This document shows, piece after piece, positions 1-10,834 of a stretch of 64,000 bases of DNA (position 1 is its first letter; each line of letters starts with the position of its first letter). The notes beneath the pieces were generated by a model that did not search any database, was not told where the DNA came from, and was given only the letters and a program-made list of their open reading frames with translations. The DNA comes from Candidatus Gastranaerophilales bacterium. GTDB lineage: Bacteria > Cyanobacteriota > Vampirovibrionia > Gastranaerophilales > Gastranaerophilaceae. The position numbers were made by a program, and so were the translations under genes. The stretch lies in contig JAEEHV010000065.1 in NCBI GenBank assembly GCA_016280955.1, forward strand, positions 1 to 64,000. The letters are read 5' to 3'.

Positions 1-554
1 TTCACATTTAAGTTTGACGGTAATAATAACTTAACTGAAGGAATATTACCTGCTGCCAAACCTAAGAATTTATTTTCATCAGCAGTTGTATCTGCAATAA
101 CTAATATTTTGCCAGTAAGATTAAGTGACTTAATGATACCTGCCATTAATTTAGTTTTTGGTTCGGATATAGCTGAAAAATCTTTAACTATTACAAGTTG
201 TTCTTCTCTTGCGCTAAGTGCAGATTTAAGAGCTAATTTTCTTGCTTTTTGAGGCATGTTGATTTCATAACTTCTTGGTTTTGGACCAAATACAACACCA
301 CCACCTGCAAATAACGGAGAACGAAGTGAACCTGCTCTTGCACGACCTGTACCTTTTTGTTTCCAAGGTTTTTTGCCGCCGCCTGATACTTCTGCTCTTG
401 TTTTTGCACAAGCAGAACCTTGTCTTGCGTTATTTAATTGTCTTCTTAATGCTAAATGCATTACGTGTAAATTAGGCTCTACACCAAAAACTTCTTTTGC
501 AAGTGTAATTTCGCCTAATGCTTCACCGTTTGTATTTAATAATTGTTTTGACAT
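1..554 (-). CDS. rplD: 50S ribosomal protein L4 (3' end outside window)
   Basis: Manual minus-strand translation MSKQLLNTNGEALGEITLAKEVFGVEPNLHVMHLALRRQLNNARQGSACAKTRAEVSGGGKKPWKQKGTGRARAGSLRSPLFAGGG is characteristic of L4; follows rplC. Confidence 0.95.
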   Translation of the reverse strand, partial: MSKQLLNTNGEALGEITLAKEVFGVEPNLHVMHLALRRQLNNARQGSACAKTRAEVSGGGKKPWKQKGTGRARAGSLRSPLFAGGGVVFGPKPRSYEINMPQKARKLALKSALSAREEQLVIVKDFSAISEPKTKLMAGIIKSLNLTGKILVIADTTADENKFLGLAAGNIPSVKLLLPSNLNV

Positions 555-636
555 TTTCCTTTTTCCTTTTGCTTTCCGTCTACCCCTTGCCCTTTCGGGC
601 TTTATATGGCAGAAGCGGGTTTGTAATTATATTTTA

Positions 637-1275
637 TTAACCATTCCATTTAGTTCTTGTCGGAACGATTGTAACCAATCTTCCTTCGCAACCCGGAACT
701 GAACCTTTAATCAATACTAAACCGTTTTCAGAATCAACTTTAACGAGTTTAAGTTTTGTTATTGTAACTCTTTCGTTACCCATGTTACCTGCCATTCTTT
801 TGCCCTTGATAACACGGCTCGGAGTTGTACCTGCACCGATTGAACCCGGTTCTCTGTGATTCTTTGAACCATGTGCCATCGGTCCTCTTCCAAAGTTCCA
901 TCTCTTAACTGTACCCTGGAAACCTTTACCAATTGAAGTGCCTGTTACATCAACTTTTTCAATATTATTTAACACCGATAAATCAAGTTCCTGACCAACT
1001 TTATAATCTGCAGGATTATCTACTCTGAATTCCTGAAGATGCCTGAAGTTGTCTAAACCGTTTTTCTTGAAGTGACCAATTTCAGCCTTTGTTAAGTGTT
1101 TTTCCTTAGCTTCAATTGTACCAACCTGTATTGCATTGTAACCGTCAGTTTCAACAGTCTTAACCTGAGTTACAACTGTTTTACCAACCTGAATTACAGT
1201 AACAGGAACAGCCAAACCTTCTGAATCAAAGATTTGTGTCATTCCAACCTTTTTACCTATTACACCTAATGTCAT
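637..1275 (-). CDS. rplC: 50S ribosomal protein L3
   Basis: MTLGVIGKKVGMTQIFDSEG...GRGPMAHGSKNHREPGSIGAGTTPSRVIKGKRMAGNMG; likely start is the internal Met, 33 codons inside the track ORF 637..1374. Confidence 0.95.
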   Translation of the reverse strand: MTLGVIGKKVGMTQIFDSEGLAVPVTVIQVGKTVVTQVKTVETDGYNAIQVGTIEAKEKHLTKAEIGHFKKNGLDNFRHLQEFRVDNPADYKVGQELDLSVLNNIEKVDVTGTSIGKGFQGTVKRWNFGRGPMAHGSKNHREPGSIGAGTTPSRVIKGKRMAGNMGNERVTITKLKLVKVDSENGLVLIKGSVPGCEGRLVTIVPTRTKWNG

Positions 1276-1504
1276 GTGTCTATCCTTTCCGACATATATA
1301 CGCACAGAATTATTCCGTCGTACCAATATGCCTTTCATCTTGCGAGCGCTACCTTTAGTCTCTTTACCAATCATTTGGGTTTTGTCTAACCCGCAGGGGA
1401 TATTTGCTTACCTTATATATTCACCCCTGTTGTAGTTCACATTATATGCATAATGCTGTTATTAAGTTTTCAAATTTCGGCTTTGAATATCTGTGTGCGG
1501 GAAT

Positions 1505-1542
1505 CACCCCTCACCCTAACCCTCTCCCACAAGGGGCGAGGG
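1505..1542. repeat. REP-like intergenic palindromic element
   Basis: CCCTCACCCTAACCCTCTCCCACAAGGGGCGAGGG: GC-rich imperfect inverted repeat in an AT-rich genome, between rpsJ and rplC. Confidence 0.55.
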
Positions 1543-1551
1543 AAGAAAAGC

Positions 1552-1872
1552 TTATAGCTTAACTTCAATATCCACACCGGCAGGTAAGTCTAATCTACTC
1601 AATTCTTCAGTTGTTTGTTGAGTAGGTTCGTAAATATCGATAATACGTTTATGAGTTCTAATCTCAAAGTGTTCACGAGATTTTTTATCTACGTGTGGTG
1701 AACGTAATACACAATAAATACGTCTTTTAGTTGGTAAAGGAATAGGACCGGCTACTTTAGCGTCTGTTCTTTTAGCAGTTTCTACGATTTTTTCAGCTGA
1801 TACATCAACCAATTTGTGTTCGTATGATCTTAAACAAACTCTAATTCTTTGTCTTTTTGAATCTGTTGCCAT
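1552..1872 (-). CDS. rpsJ: 30S ribosomal protein S10
   Basis: [83 protein letters not shown]. Confidence 0.96.
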   Translation of the reverse strand: MATDSKRQRIRVCLRSYEHKLVDVSAEKIVETAKRTDAKVAGPIPLPTKRRIYCVLRSPHVDKKSREHFEIRTHKRIIDIYEPTQQTTEELSRLDLPAGVDIEVKL

Positions 1873-2210
1873 TGTTTTTTCCTTTATTTTTTGTGTCAAC
1901 GTACTGATTTTTCATACCTAAAAGGACTCGGACAAGCCGTTATCCTTAATTTATATAAAACCAGGCTATTACTTTCGACTATAGCAGTTTTATCGTAAAT
2001 CAAACAAAAATCAGTGTCAACATGGGAAGTTTGTATATATTTGGGTTATGCAAATTTATTTACAAAAATTTACAATAGGGGTAATTTTAACACTTTTTGC
2101 AGATAAAAACCCTGTCATACGGATAATGTAATTTTTTGCAGTATATTCAGATTTTTTATTATTTTGCCGATTTATATAATAATATATAGATAATAGAAGA
2201 GGGCTGTTTT

Positions 2211-2603
2211 ATGAATCCTGAAAATACTGATAACACAGAAACAAATATAATAACTCAGGAGCAATACAATGAATTGTATGCAGAATTTGAATTTAATGAG
2301 GCAGATACAAATCATAACGGTATAATCAGCCGGAAAGAAGAAATAAACGCACATAAAAATCCCAAAATAGGAAGTCTTTTAAAACCTATTGCCGGTGAAA
2401 CGATTGAACAATACAAAGAGCGGGTTCTTGATATTATAAATAAATATTCAAAAGTTACAAATACATATAACGGCAAATTTGAAAAAATCCGCAAACTTTT
2501 AATCCGCAGGAGTGAAAACCTTCTCGGAACAAGATATAATACCGAAAAAGAAATTATAATAAATGACTTCTATTTACCTCTGAAAGATATTATTAATGAA
2601 TAA
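2211..2603 (+). CDS. hypothetical protein with one EF-hand-like loop
   Basis: Contains DTNHNGIISRKE, matching the canonical EF-hand loop spacing. Confidence 0.6.
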   Translation: MNPENTDNTETNIITQEQYNELYAEFEFNEADTNHNGIISRKEEINAHKNPKIGSLLKPIAGETIEQYKERVLDIINKYSKVTNTYNGKFEKIRKLLIRRSENLLGTRYNTEKEIIINDFYLPLKDIINE

Positions 2604-2613
2604 ATACGGTTAA

Positions 2614-4725
2614 TTATTTCTGTACAGTATTATTATATTTATTGTAGAAATATGAAATAATCATCAGAACTGCACCAAGTGTCATAAAAGCAACGAGTTT
2701 GTAAATCATATCGGTATCTACCAAATCATATATAAATATTCGCAAAATAGCTGCTATACTAATCCAAATACCTGTAATTTTCAGATATTTTTTGTTTTTA
2801 AATATACCGATTGTAGTAATTATACCCGAATAGACAAGCCACATTACAGTTAAAAGATAATCTATATTGCTGATTATACCAGCATTTATAAAATCTCTGG
2901 TTTCAACATGTACAAGAACAAATCCCAAAATAACTGCCAGATATTTGAATGCATCCAGCTTTGTCCATCTTGCAAACAGGGCTGAACATACTATTGCAGT
3001 CAGAAATGCAACAAATCTTATATTAATAACAGGCAAAAAATGCTGTATCGGAACATACTCGAAACCTGCAACAAGCAAAGTATTCAGAGAAATTAGTCCT
3101 GTCAGATATGCACCGATATCAAAAAGTTTCAATTCAGCCTTATTCCCTATGCTCTTCATTTGTGATGCATATTTAAAACCAAGTATTGAAACAATCATCA
3201 ATGAAACAAAATCTTTATCAAATAACTTAGAGCAATATTTATAAATCAAACTGTTTATTTCAAAAACAAAATACAGATAAACAAAAGATATTAATAAAAA
3301 CCTGAACAGTTCAATGATTTTGTTCAGTTCTGAATTATTTGATTTTAAAAGCAGCTTATATGATATAAATGCTGATATTAAAGGGAATATAAAATATGCG
3401 GTCCTTATATTAAAAATCGGAGTATATTCCTGAATATTATTAAAGTAAACCACATTTTCCGAGCATAAAACAACTGTTATTACGGCAAACAAAAACGAAA
3501 AACTCCATTTGCACAAATAATTCAAGTTATATCTGAATGCTGCCGCAGATATTGCCAAGCTTTCCAGTGATAATAAACCAATTCTCCATATACCGTCCAA
3601 AGACAAATATGTTCCGATAAGCAGCAAGATTAGTGATGAATACAGATAAGGCTTATAACTAACCGTTTTTTGTTTTACATATCGTACTACAAGACCGGCA
3701 TACAACAATCCTACAAACAATACCAAAGAGCCGGCATAGATTTTCTGTTCTTTAAATATAAGCAAAGTCAGTAATGTAAGAATACCCAGATTAATCCAGT
3801 TTAATATATTATCCTTAATATTATCAGACGATATTTTTTCTTTACGCAAAACATCGTAAATTAAATATACCAACCAAAGAATTAACGGATACAAAATATT
3901 AATTGTACTTTCCTGAAATAACAAAATGCAGGACAGTATTATAAATGTAAGAGAAAGGTTAACAAAATTTATATAATCACGGTGAGGATTTCTGTATACA
4001 TAAATAACTGACAATAAATTTAAGAATATATAGTAGCCGAACAAAAACTCATTTGATGCATGAGCATTTATAAAAATCGGATTTATATATCCTGCAATAA
4101 GTGCAATAATAATCATTGATAGAGTTTTTTGCTTATCCGCAACATAATACACCGTGCCCAAAATCAATATCGCTAAAACTGTTGATAATAAAGGGTTAAA
4201 CAAATGAAATAATGCAGAAGCACAATAAGTCGTTATAAAAGCAACAGAAAATCCTGTTCCCAAGAGTGATTCTTTATACCCTTTCATTTTTTCATCAGTC
4301 ATTTTGCAGCCGGAAATTATCAGGATAATTGCAGCAATATAACCCAAAGATATTTTCATAGCCGGTGTAAATATTACATAAGGACTTATTATTTTTATAA
4401 ATACTATGCAGCTTATAACTAATGCTATTGCACCTATTTTGTTAAAAATATTTCCGAGAAAGGTTGTTTCAAAATCTAAAAATTTTGTTTTTGGCAGCTG
4501 CTCATCCGAAACTGTCTGCAAATTATTGTCAGTAATTTCATTAGTTTCATTATCAGAAACACTCGGAGCAGGAACGTCATTTTGCTCCGCAGGCTGTGAA
4601 TTTTCATACATAGTTTCCGGATACAAATTCTTTATTGTATTTTTGTTAACAGTATCAGAAAGCTTGTTCAGCTGACACTGTATAATAATTAACCACACAA
4701 ATAATACAAATATTGCCAATCCCAT
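2614..4725 (-). CDS. DUF2339-like multi-pass membrane protein
   Basis: 703 aa, many TM segments; N-terminal linker then FLGNIFNKIGAIALVISCIVF...YKESLLGTGFSVAFITTYCASALFHLF typical of DUF2339 proteins. Confidence 0.7.
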   Translation of the reverse strand: MGLAIFVLFVWLIIIQCQLNKLSDTVNKNTIKNLYPETMYENSQPAEQNDVPAPSVSDNETNEITDNNLQTVSDEQLPKTKFLDFETTFLGNIFNKIGAIALVISCIVFIKIISPYVIFTPAMKISLGYIAAIILIISGCKMTDEKMKGYKESLLGTGFSVAFITTYCASALFHLFNPLLSTVLAILILGTVYYVADKQKTLSMIIIALIAGYINPIFINAHASNEFLFGYYIFLNLLSVIYVYRNPHRDYINFVNLSLTFIILSCILLFQESTINILYPLILWLVYLIYDVLRKEKISSDNIKDNILNWINLGILTLLTLLIFKEQKIYAGSLVLFVGLLYAGLVVRYVKQKTVSYKPYLYSSLILLLIGTYLSLDGIWRIGLLSLESLAISAAAFRYNLNYLCKWSFSFLFAVITVVLCSENVVYFNNIQEYTPIFNIRTAYFIFPLISAFISYKLLLKSNNSELNKIIELFRFLLISFVYLYFVFEINSLIYKYCSKLFDKDFVSLMIVSILGFKYASQMKSIGNKAELKLFDIGAYLTGLISLNTLLVAGFEYVPIQHFLPVINIRFVAFLTAIVCSALFARWTKLDAFKYLAVILGFVLVHVETRDFINAGIISNIDYLLTVMWLVYSGIITTIGIFKNKKYLKITGIWISIAAILRIFIYDLVDTDMIYKLVAFMTLGAVLMIISYFYNKYNNTVQK

Positions 4726-4750
4726 ATTATGATGCCTTTCTTAAAAATTA

Positions 4751-5986
4751 TTAATACAACGGATATTTAGCACAAAGTTTAAGAGAATCCTGCCTCAATG
4801 CATCCAATTTCGTTTCGTCTTCCGAATTCTTGATTGCTTCGGCAATAATTCTTGCAACCTCTCTCATATCATCTTCTTTGAATCCTCTTGTAGTCATTGC
4901 GGCAGCACCAAGTCTGATACCTGATGTTACAAACGGACTCTGAGGATCATTGGGAACTGTATTTTTATTAGCAGTAATCCCGACTCTTTCAAGAACATTT
5001 GCCATATCCTTACCTGTTTTGCCGGTTTTTCTGAGGTCAAGTGTCATCAGATGGTTTTCTGTCATTCCGCCAACAATGTCAAGACCGTTATCAAGCAAAC
5101 CCTGAGCCATAGCCTTTGCATTTTTTACAATCTGAGCCGCATATTCTTTAAATGAAGGCTGCAAAGCCTCTTTCAAAGCAACAGCTTTTCCTGCAATAAT
5201 ATGTTCCAAAGGTCCACCCTGAATACCGGGGAATACCGCTTTATCTATTGCAGCAGCATATTCTTCATCACACATAATAATACCGCCCCTTGGACCTCTC
5301 AATGTTTTATGTGTTGTTGTCGTAACTATTTGTGCATACCCCGCAGGAGACGGATGAACACCGCCTGCAATCAAACCTGCAATATGAGCAATATCAGCCA
5401 TCAGAATTGCACCGACTTCATCAGCAATTTCTCTGAAACGTTTAAAGTCAATTATTTTAGAATAATTGCTTGCACCGCAGATTATAAGTTTTGGTTTGCA
5501 CTGCAAAGCAAGTTCTCTGACGTTATCATAGTCGATACAGCCTTCATCATCAACTCCGTACTGAGTAACATTAAAATACATTCCGGAGAAGTTAACCGGA
5601 GAACCGTGGCTAAGATGGCCGCCATTTGATAAATCCATACTCAAAACACTATCACCATGCTTAAGAAGTGCAAAAAATACTGCCATATTTGCCTGAGCTC
5701 CGGAGTGCGGCTGCACGTTTGCATGAGCCATACCGAACAACTCACATGCCCTTTTTTGAGCCAGTTCTTCTATTTTATCAATAACTTCGCAACCGTTATA
5801 ATAACGTTTATGCGGTTTACCTTCTGCGTACTTGTTTGTCAAAACACTTCCGCATGCCTGCATTACCGCTTCAGACGTAAAATTTTCACTTGCAATCAGT
5901 TCTATCGTATTTTGCTGTCTTTCAAGTTCTTCATCTATATGCACAGCAACTTCCGCATCAATTAATCTAACTTTCCCCAAATCCAT
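4751..5986 (-). CDS. glyA: serine hydroxymethyltransferase
   Basis: [45 protein letters not shown]...[18 protein letters not shown]. Confidence 0.97.
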   Translation of the reverse strand: MDLGKVRLIDAEVAVHIDEELERQQNTIELIASENFTSEAVMQACGSVLTNKYAEGKPHKRYYNGCEVIDKIEELAQKRACELFGMAHANVQPHSGAQANMAVFFALLKHGDSVLSMDLSNGGHLSHGSPVNFSGMYFNVTQYGVDDEGCIDYDNVRELALQCKPKLIICGASNYSKIIDFKRFREIADEVGAILMADIAHIAGLIAGGVHPSPAGYAQIVTTTTHKTLRGPRGGIIMCDEEYAAAIDKAVFPGIQGGPLEHIIAGKAVALKEALQPSFKEYAAQIVKNAKAMAQGLLDNGLDIVGGMTENHLMTLDLRKTGKTGKDMANVLERVGITANKNTVPNDPQSPFVTSGIRLGAAAMTTRGFKEDDMREVARIIAEAIKNSEDETKLDALRQDSLKLCAKYPLY

Positions 5987-6091
5987 ATTTTCCTCCTCTT
6001 ATTATTTATTAATTATATTTTAAATAATCCGTTAAGTAAACAATGTTAACAAAGGTCAAAAAATGAAGCCGACACACAGATATAATTCAAA

Positions 6092-6604
6092 CTAAAGACG
6101 TTTCTTATATTTTACAAAAAGCTCTGCCCAGTCTGTCAGATTGGAATACCTTTTGTAATGCAGCCCGAAATCATACCACTCTTTTAAGTTTTCGGTAAAT
6201 GTTCCGATATTATTTATCATTTTATATATGAAAGCATACATTCCGGTTCTGTCTGCACCTGCCATACAATGAATATGTGCTTTCCCTCCTTTTGCTTTTA
6301 CTTTTTCAATTTCCTCCAGAAATATTTCAACTTTTTCCGCATCGGGATTTACGGTCACAGAAGGTATGTGATGATAGTTCATACCCAATTTTCTGACCTC
6401 TTCTTCCTCGTCAAAATTTAACATATTTTTCCTCATTGTCCGAAAGTTAAAAATATCCGTAACTCCTTCCGATTTCAGCCAGACAAAGTCATCTTTTTGC
6501 GGCTGTGCCGAACGTGAAACATATTTATCCACAATTCCGTAATTTTGTGGTTGTCCGCTAAAACTTATATTTGTAAAAAATATTTTCATTATAAACTCCT
6601 GCAT
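6092..6604 (-). CDS. dual-specificity/tyrosine phosphatase-like protein
   Basis: P-loop HCMAGADRTGMYAF (HCx5R-TG). N-terminus at the downstream Met: MKIFFTNISFSGQPQN. Confidence 0.75.
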   Translation of the reverse strand: MQEFIMKIFFTNISFSGQPQNYGIVDKYVSRSAQPQKDDFVWLKSEGVTDIFNFRTMRKNMLNFDEEEEVRKLGMNYHHIPSVTVNPDAEKVEIFLEEIEKVKAKGGKAHIHCMAGADRTGMYAFIYKMINNIGTFTENLKEWYDFGLHYKRYSNLTDWAELFVKYKKRL

Positions 6605-6731
6605 GAACTAAAAACCGTAAAATAAATTTTTGCCATTCCGAACAAAATCAGACTATAACGTTAAGAATATATAAAGAGAGTTAAAATGTGTGGTAAACTA
6701 AGATAGTAAGGGTAAATAATAGGAGGGAAAT

Positions 6732-7850
6732 ATGATTCCAATTTTAGATTCAAAAAGACAATACGCAAAAATCGGTTCGGAAGTAGAGAAAGCCGTTTGT
6801 GAAGTTTTACGTTCAGGTTCTTATATTTTAGGGCCAAACGTTAAGGCATTGGAAGCAGAATTAGCAAAATATATCGGCTGCAACTATACCGTTGGTTTGA
6901 ACTCCGGAACTGATGCTTTGCACATTGCACTTCGTGCTTTGGATATAGGTGCAGGAGATGAAGTTATTACAACTGCATTTACTTTTGTTGCAACAACCGA
7001 ATCAATAGAAATCGTTGGTGCAACACCGGTATTCTGTGATATTGATCCGGATACATTTAATATTGATGCAAACAAAATCGAAGATTTAATCACTCCGCAT
7101 ACAAAAGCAATTATGCCTGTTCATTTATATGGTCAGCCTGCTGATATGGACAAAATAATGGACATCGCAAAACGTTATAATTTATATGTAATAGAAGACT
7201 GCTGTCAGGCAATCGGTGCGGAATATAAGGGTAAAAAAGTAGGTACCTTTGGCGATATCGGATGTTACAGCTTCTATCCGACTAAGAACCTTGGCGGTAT
7301 GGGCGATGGCGGACTTATCACCGTTAACAGCGAAAACCTCAAAAACAGAATTGTTGCTCTCCGTAACCACGGCGGTGCAATTCGTTATCACCACGATGAA
7401 ATCGGTGTTAATTCCCGTTTGGATGAAATTCAGGCAGCTATTTTGAGAATTAAATTAAACTATATTGATGAATGGAATAAAGCAAGAAGAGAACATGCAG
7501 CAACATATAACAAATTATTCTCTGAATGTTCCGATATTATCACTCCAAAAGAACTTGATGATACATATTGCGTTTACCATCAATATACTGTTAAAATTCC
7601 TAACAGAGATAATATTCACAAAATGCTTCAGGAAGCAGGCATTGGAGCAATGCTTTATTATCCTATCCCGTTGCATATGCAAAAAGTTCATGCTCACTTA
7701 GGCTACAAAATGGGTGATTTACCATATACCGAAAAGAATACGGAATGCGTTATTTCACTTCCTATGTTCCCTGAACTGACTATTGAAGAACAAAAAACCG
7801 TAGCAGCTACATTAATAGAATGTATAGAAAAATCAAAAGCTCTTGCTTAG
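6732..7850 (+). CDS. DegT/DnrJ/EryC1/StrS family sugar aminotransferase
   Basis: NSGTDALHIALRALDIGAGDEVITTAFTFVAT...IEDCCQAIGAEYKGKKVGTFGDIGCYSFYPTKNLGGMGDGGLI; RBS aggaggg. Confidence 0.93.
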   Translation: MIPILDSKRQYAKIGSEVEKAVCEVLRSGSYILGPNVKALEAELAKYIGCNYTVGLNSGTDALHIALRALDIGAGDEVITTAFTFVATTESIEIVGATPVFCDIDPDTFNIDANKIEDLITPHTKAIMPVHLYGQPADMDKIMDIAKRYNLYVIEDCCQAIGAEYKGKKVGTFGDIGCYSFYPTKNLGGMGDGGLITVNSENLKNRIVALRNHGGAIRYHHDEIGVNSRLDEIQAAILRIKLNYIDEWNKARREHAATYNKLFSECSDIITPKELDDTYCVYHQYTVKIPNRDNIHKMLQEAGIGAMLYYPIPLHMQKVHAHLGYKMGDLPYTEKNTECVISLPMFPELTIEEQKTVAATLIECIEKSKALA

Positions 7851-7876
7851 GAAGATTTGCTGCATATATAAATTAA

Positions 7877-7915
7877 AAGAACAGAGGTGCCTGCAATGCA
7901 GACACCTCTGTTCTT
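7877..7915. terminator. intrinsic terminator-like hairpin
   Basis: aagaacagaggtg ... cacctctgttctt perfect 13-bp stem with T-rich tail. Confidence 0.8.
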
Positions 7916-8009
7916 TACTAATGCATATAACGTATTTAGTCTTTACAATATTCCATAACCTTTAAAAATATGATATTATACAGTTATATAATGTGGAGGA
8001 ATATATATC

Positions 8010-9716
8010 ATGCAAGTTTCAAAGCGCCTGGTTATAAAAAAGGAAATACCGATACCCGATGCACAGGAAATGATTGTATCACTTGATAATGCCGTAGCAG
8101 AACATTTGTGTAAAACCGGAAATTTTTCTGAAGGTTTGAAAAAATACAAAGAAATTATACCAAAAATTACAAATGAAAAAGAAAAAATAGATATACTTAA
8201 CAAATTTTTTAATTTTTCACTTGCATACAGCGGCAATCTTGCAAGAGAATCCAAATATGCGGAAGCTCTTGAAATATACAGAGATATGATGGTTCAGCCG
8301 GGATTTCCGGTTATTGTATTTAAGTATATAGGCCTTTGTATGAAAAATATCGGCAATGCTGATATGGCAATTAAATTTTTGCAGCATTTTGAAGAAATTT
8401 CACCCGACAAAGAAGATGTTTATATTTTCCTTGGTGATTTAACATACACTGATATTAAAGATAACAAAAAGGCTATTACTTATTACGAAAAAGCATTTGA
8501 AAAATATCCGGATAATTTCTCTATCTGCAATATGCTTGGTCATTTATACTCAACCTGCTATCAGGATAAATTTAAAGATAAACAAATTGATTATCTTGAA
8601 AGAGCATTCAAGCTTGCACCTACAAACAGAATTGTTGTTAAAAACCTCGCTTATGTATATGGTAAATTTGATGAAGAAGCAAAAGCAGATGAAATGTACG
8701 CAAAACTTATGTACCTGAATCCGACACATTCAGACTTACATGCTTACGGTGCATATCTTGTAAAACATAAACGATTTGCTGAAGGCTTCAAATTCCTTCA
8801 ACACAGATTCCAAAAAGAAGATTTACAAAATGTAGCATTCCCGGCATTATTTACTTCAGCTAAGAAAAAACGCTGGAATATGAAAATGGATATAAAAGAC
8901 AAAATTATTCTTGTACATTTTGAACAAGGTTTTGGTGACTCTATAATGTTTATAAGGTTTATTGAACAACTCAAAAAACTCTGTAAAAAAGTTATGCTTG
9001 TAGTTCAGGACAGCCTTATTCCGTTAATGGAAGATTCAAAATTGGGAATTGAAATATACAATGAAAAATCAATACAAAATGTAAAATATGATTACTGGCT
9101 GCCTATGATGGATTTGCCGATTGTATGTAATACTACTCCGGAAACAATTCCGGGTGCAAAAGGCTATTTGAATGTTCCAAAAGCAAAAGTTACTGCATAC
9201 AGAAAGCAATTTATAAATGATAACGATAAAATTAAAATCGGTATTGCCTACGAGGGTACTGCCGCAAGTAAAGAAACGAAACGTGATATTCCGTTATCAT
9301 ATCTCTATCCTCTTATGAGACTGCCGGATGTAGAGGTTTATAGTTTCCAGGTTGACGATTTAACAAGACAAATGGACAGAATACCTAACGATACACAATT
9401 AATACGACTGGCAAAAACATTCACCGACTGGGAAGCAACAGCCTGTGCAATGAAATGTATGGATTTAATAGTTACTACAGATAACGGTATTATGAACCTT
9501 GCCGGAGCATTAGGTGTAAAAACCTATGGTATATTTAACAGGATTACCGAATGGAGATGGTTTAAAACTGAAGGTGAAGATATTGCCTGGTATAAGAGTG
9601 TAAAACCGTTCCAGGCTCCTACATCTGATGCTTGGGAAGTTCCTGTTCAACAAATAATGGAAGAAATTGAAAAAATGCGCTGCCAAAAAATTAAAAATAA
9701 AATTGTCGGCAAATAA
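8010..9716 (+). CDS. TPR protein fused to a GT9/heptosyltransferase-like C-terminal domain
   Basis: N-terminal TPR-like helices (KAITYYEKAFEKYPDNFSICNMLGHLY); C-terminal DLIVTTDNGIMNLAGALGVKTYGIFN resembles the GT9 nucleotide-sugar binding motif. Confidence 0.7.
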   Translation: MQVSKRLVIKKEIPIPDAQEMIVSLDNAVAEHLCKTGNFSEGLKKYKEIIPKITNEKEKIDILNKFFNFSLAYSGNLARESKYAEALEIYRDMMVQPGFPVIVFKYIGLCMKNIGNADMAIKFLQHFEEISPDKEDVYIFLGDLTYTDIKDNKKAITYYEKAFEKYPDNFSICNMLGHLYSTCYQDKFKDKQIDYLERAFKLAPTNRIVVKNLAYVYGKFDEEAKADEMYAKLMYLNPTHSDLHAYGAYLVKHKRFAEGFKFLQHRFQKEDLQNVAFPALFTSAKKKRWNMKMDIKDKIILVHFEQGFGDSIMFIRFIEQLKKLCKKVMLVVQDSLIPLMEDSKLGIEIYNEKSIQNVKYDYWLPMMDLPIVCNTTPETIPGAKGYLNVPKAKVTAYRKQFINDNDKIKIGIAYEGTAASKETKRDIPLSYLYPLMRLPDVEVYSFQVDDLTRQMDRIPNDTQLIRLAKTFTDWEATACAMKCMDLIVTTDNGIMNLAGALGVKTYGIFNRITEWRWFKTEGEDIAWYKSVKPFQAPTSDAWEVPVQQIMEEIEKMRCQKIKNKIVGK

Positions 9717-9740
9717 TATTAATCTTACATAATTAAAATA

Positions 9741-9773
9741 AAAAGAGGCAGATTTAAAAAATCTGCCTCTTTT
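9741..9773. terminator. bidirectional intrinsic terminator-like hairpin
   Basis: aaaagaggcagattt / aaatctgcctctttt perfect stem between convergent genes. Confidence 0.8.
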
Positions 9774-9789
9774 ACATTTATATTCATAC

Positions 9790-10818
9790 CTAATTTTCTT
9801 TTGTATTATTTTTTACTTCATCTCTGACATTGACTTTCGGAACAACAGACATTCCGGGAATAATTTTGTATTCCTCAGGGTTAATATCTTCCGTAAACAC
9901 AATTTTAACAGGTATTCTTTGAACAATTTTTACAAAAGAACCGACAGCATTTTCCGGCGGAAAAAGACTGGATTTTGCACCTGATGCTCGCTGAATACTT
10001 TCAACTTCGCCCTTAAATATTTTTTTCGGATATGCATCAATCTTAATATCTACCGGCTTATGTTCTTTCATTTTCTCAAGCTGAGTTTCTTTAAAGTTAG
10101 CAACAACCCATACCTTGTTCGGAACAATAACAAAAAGAGGTGTTCCCGGCTGAACCATCATGCCCACTTCAACTCTTTTATTTGAAACAGTTCCGTCAAT
10201 CGGAGCAACAACCTTAGTGTATTCCATTGCTAAATTTGCTGCATCTAACTGCGCTTTTAATACATTCAGTTCAGCATCGGCAACCTTTGCATTGTCGTTC
10301 GGATCAGAGGAAAATATAGCCTGCTCTGCCATTGTTTGTCTTGCTTTTACCGAATTAAGATTATTTATTGCTTTGTCTAAAGTTTGTTTTGAAACTGCAC
10401 CTACACTGTATAGATTTTCATATCTTTCGACATCTTTTTGTGCAAGTTCAATTTCCGAATTTGCAGCATCCAAATTTGCATGAGCATTATTTTGATTTAA
10501 TACCGCTCTTTCATAAGCAGCCTTCGCCTGAGCCAGTCTGATTTTATAATCACGTTGATCAATAATTGCCACAACATCTCCTGCTTTTACAGGCTGATTG
10601 TCTTTTACCAGTACTTCCACAATCTCTCCGGCAACTTTTGGTGAAACGGAAACTGTTGTTGTTTCTACATAAGCATCATCCGTTGACTCATAACGAAGTA
10701 TATCATTGATAAAATATATACCCAATAAAACAGCTACTATTGATAAAAAGATTATAAAATATCTCTTTTTCACCGGTAATTTGTTCTTATCATCTTCAAT
10801 TAATTTTTCGTCATTCAT
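9790..10818 (-). CDS. HlyD/EmrA-family membrane fusion protein
   Basis: YESTDDAYVETTTVSVSPKVAGEIVEVLVKDNQPVKAGDVVAIIDQRDY...GMMVQPGTPLFVIVP. Confidence 0.92.
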   Translation of the reverse strand: MNDEKLIEDDKNKLPVKKRYFIIFLSIVAVLLGIYFINDILRYESTDDAYVETTTVSVSPKVAGEIVEVLVKDNQPVKAGDVVAIIDQRDYKIRLAQAKAAYERAVLNQNNAHANLDAANSEIELAQKDVERYENLYSVGAVSKQTLDKAINNLNSVKARQTMAEQAIFSSDPNDNAKVADAELNVLKAQLDAANLAMEYTKVVAPIDGTVSNKRVEVGMMVQPGTPLFVIVPNKVWVVANFKETQLEKMKEHKPVDIKIDAYPKKIFKGEVESIQRASGAKSSLFPPENAVGSFVKIVQRIPVKIVFTEDINPEEYKIIPGMSVVPKVNVRDEVKNNTKEN

Positions 10819-10834
10819 TTTTATGTTCCTTATA

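Noticed and set aside
275-702. Plus-strand ORFs 275..475 and 373..702
   Set aside because: Antisense to rplD/rplC coding sequence; no recognisable protein content.
637-1374. 33-aa N-terminal extension of rplC
   Set aside because: Canonical L3 begins at MTLGVIGKKVGMTQIF; the extension is probably leader sequence.
2172-2494. Minus-strand ORFs 2172..2354 and 2312..2494
   Set aside because: Antisense shadows of the EF-hand-like gene; biased hydrophobic composition.
5201-6023. Plus-strand ORFs over glyA
   Set aside because: Antisense to a confidently identified gene, Cys/Phe-rich artefact composition.
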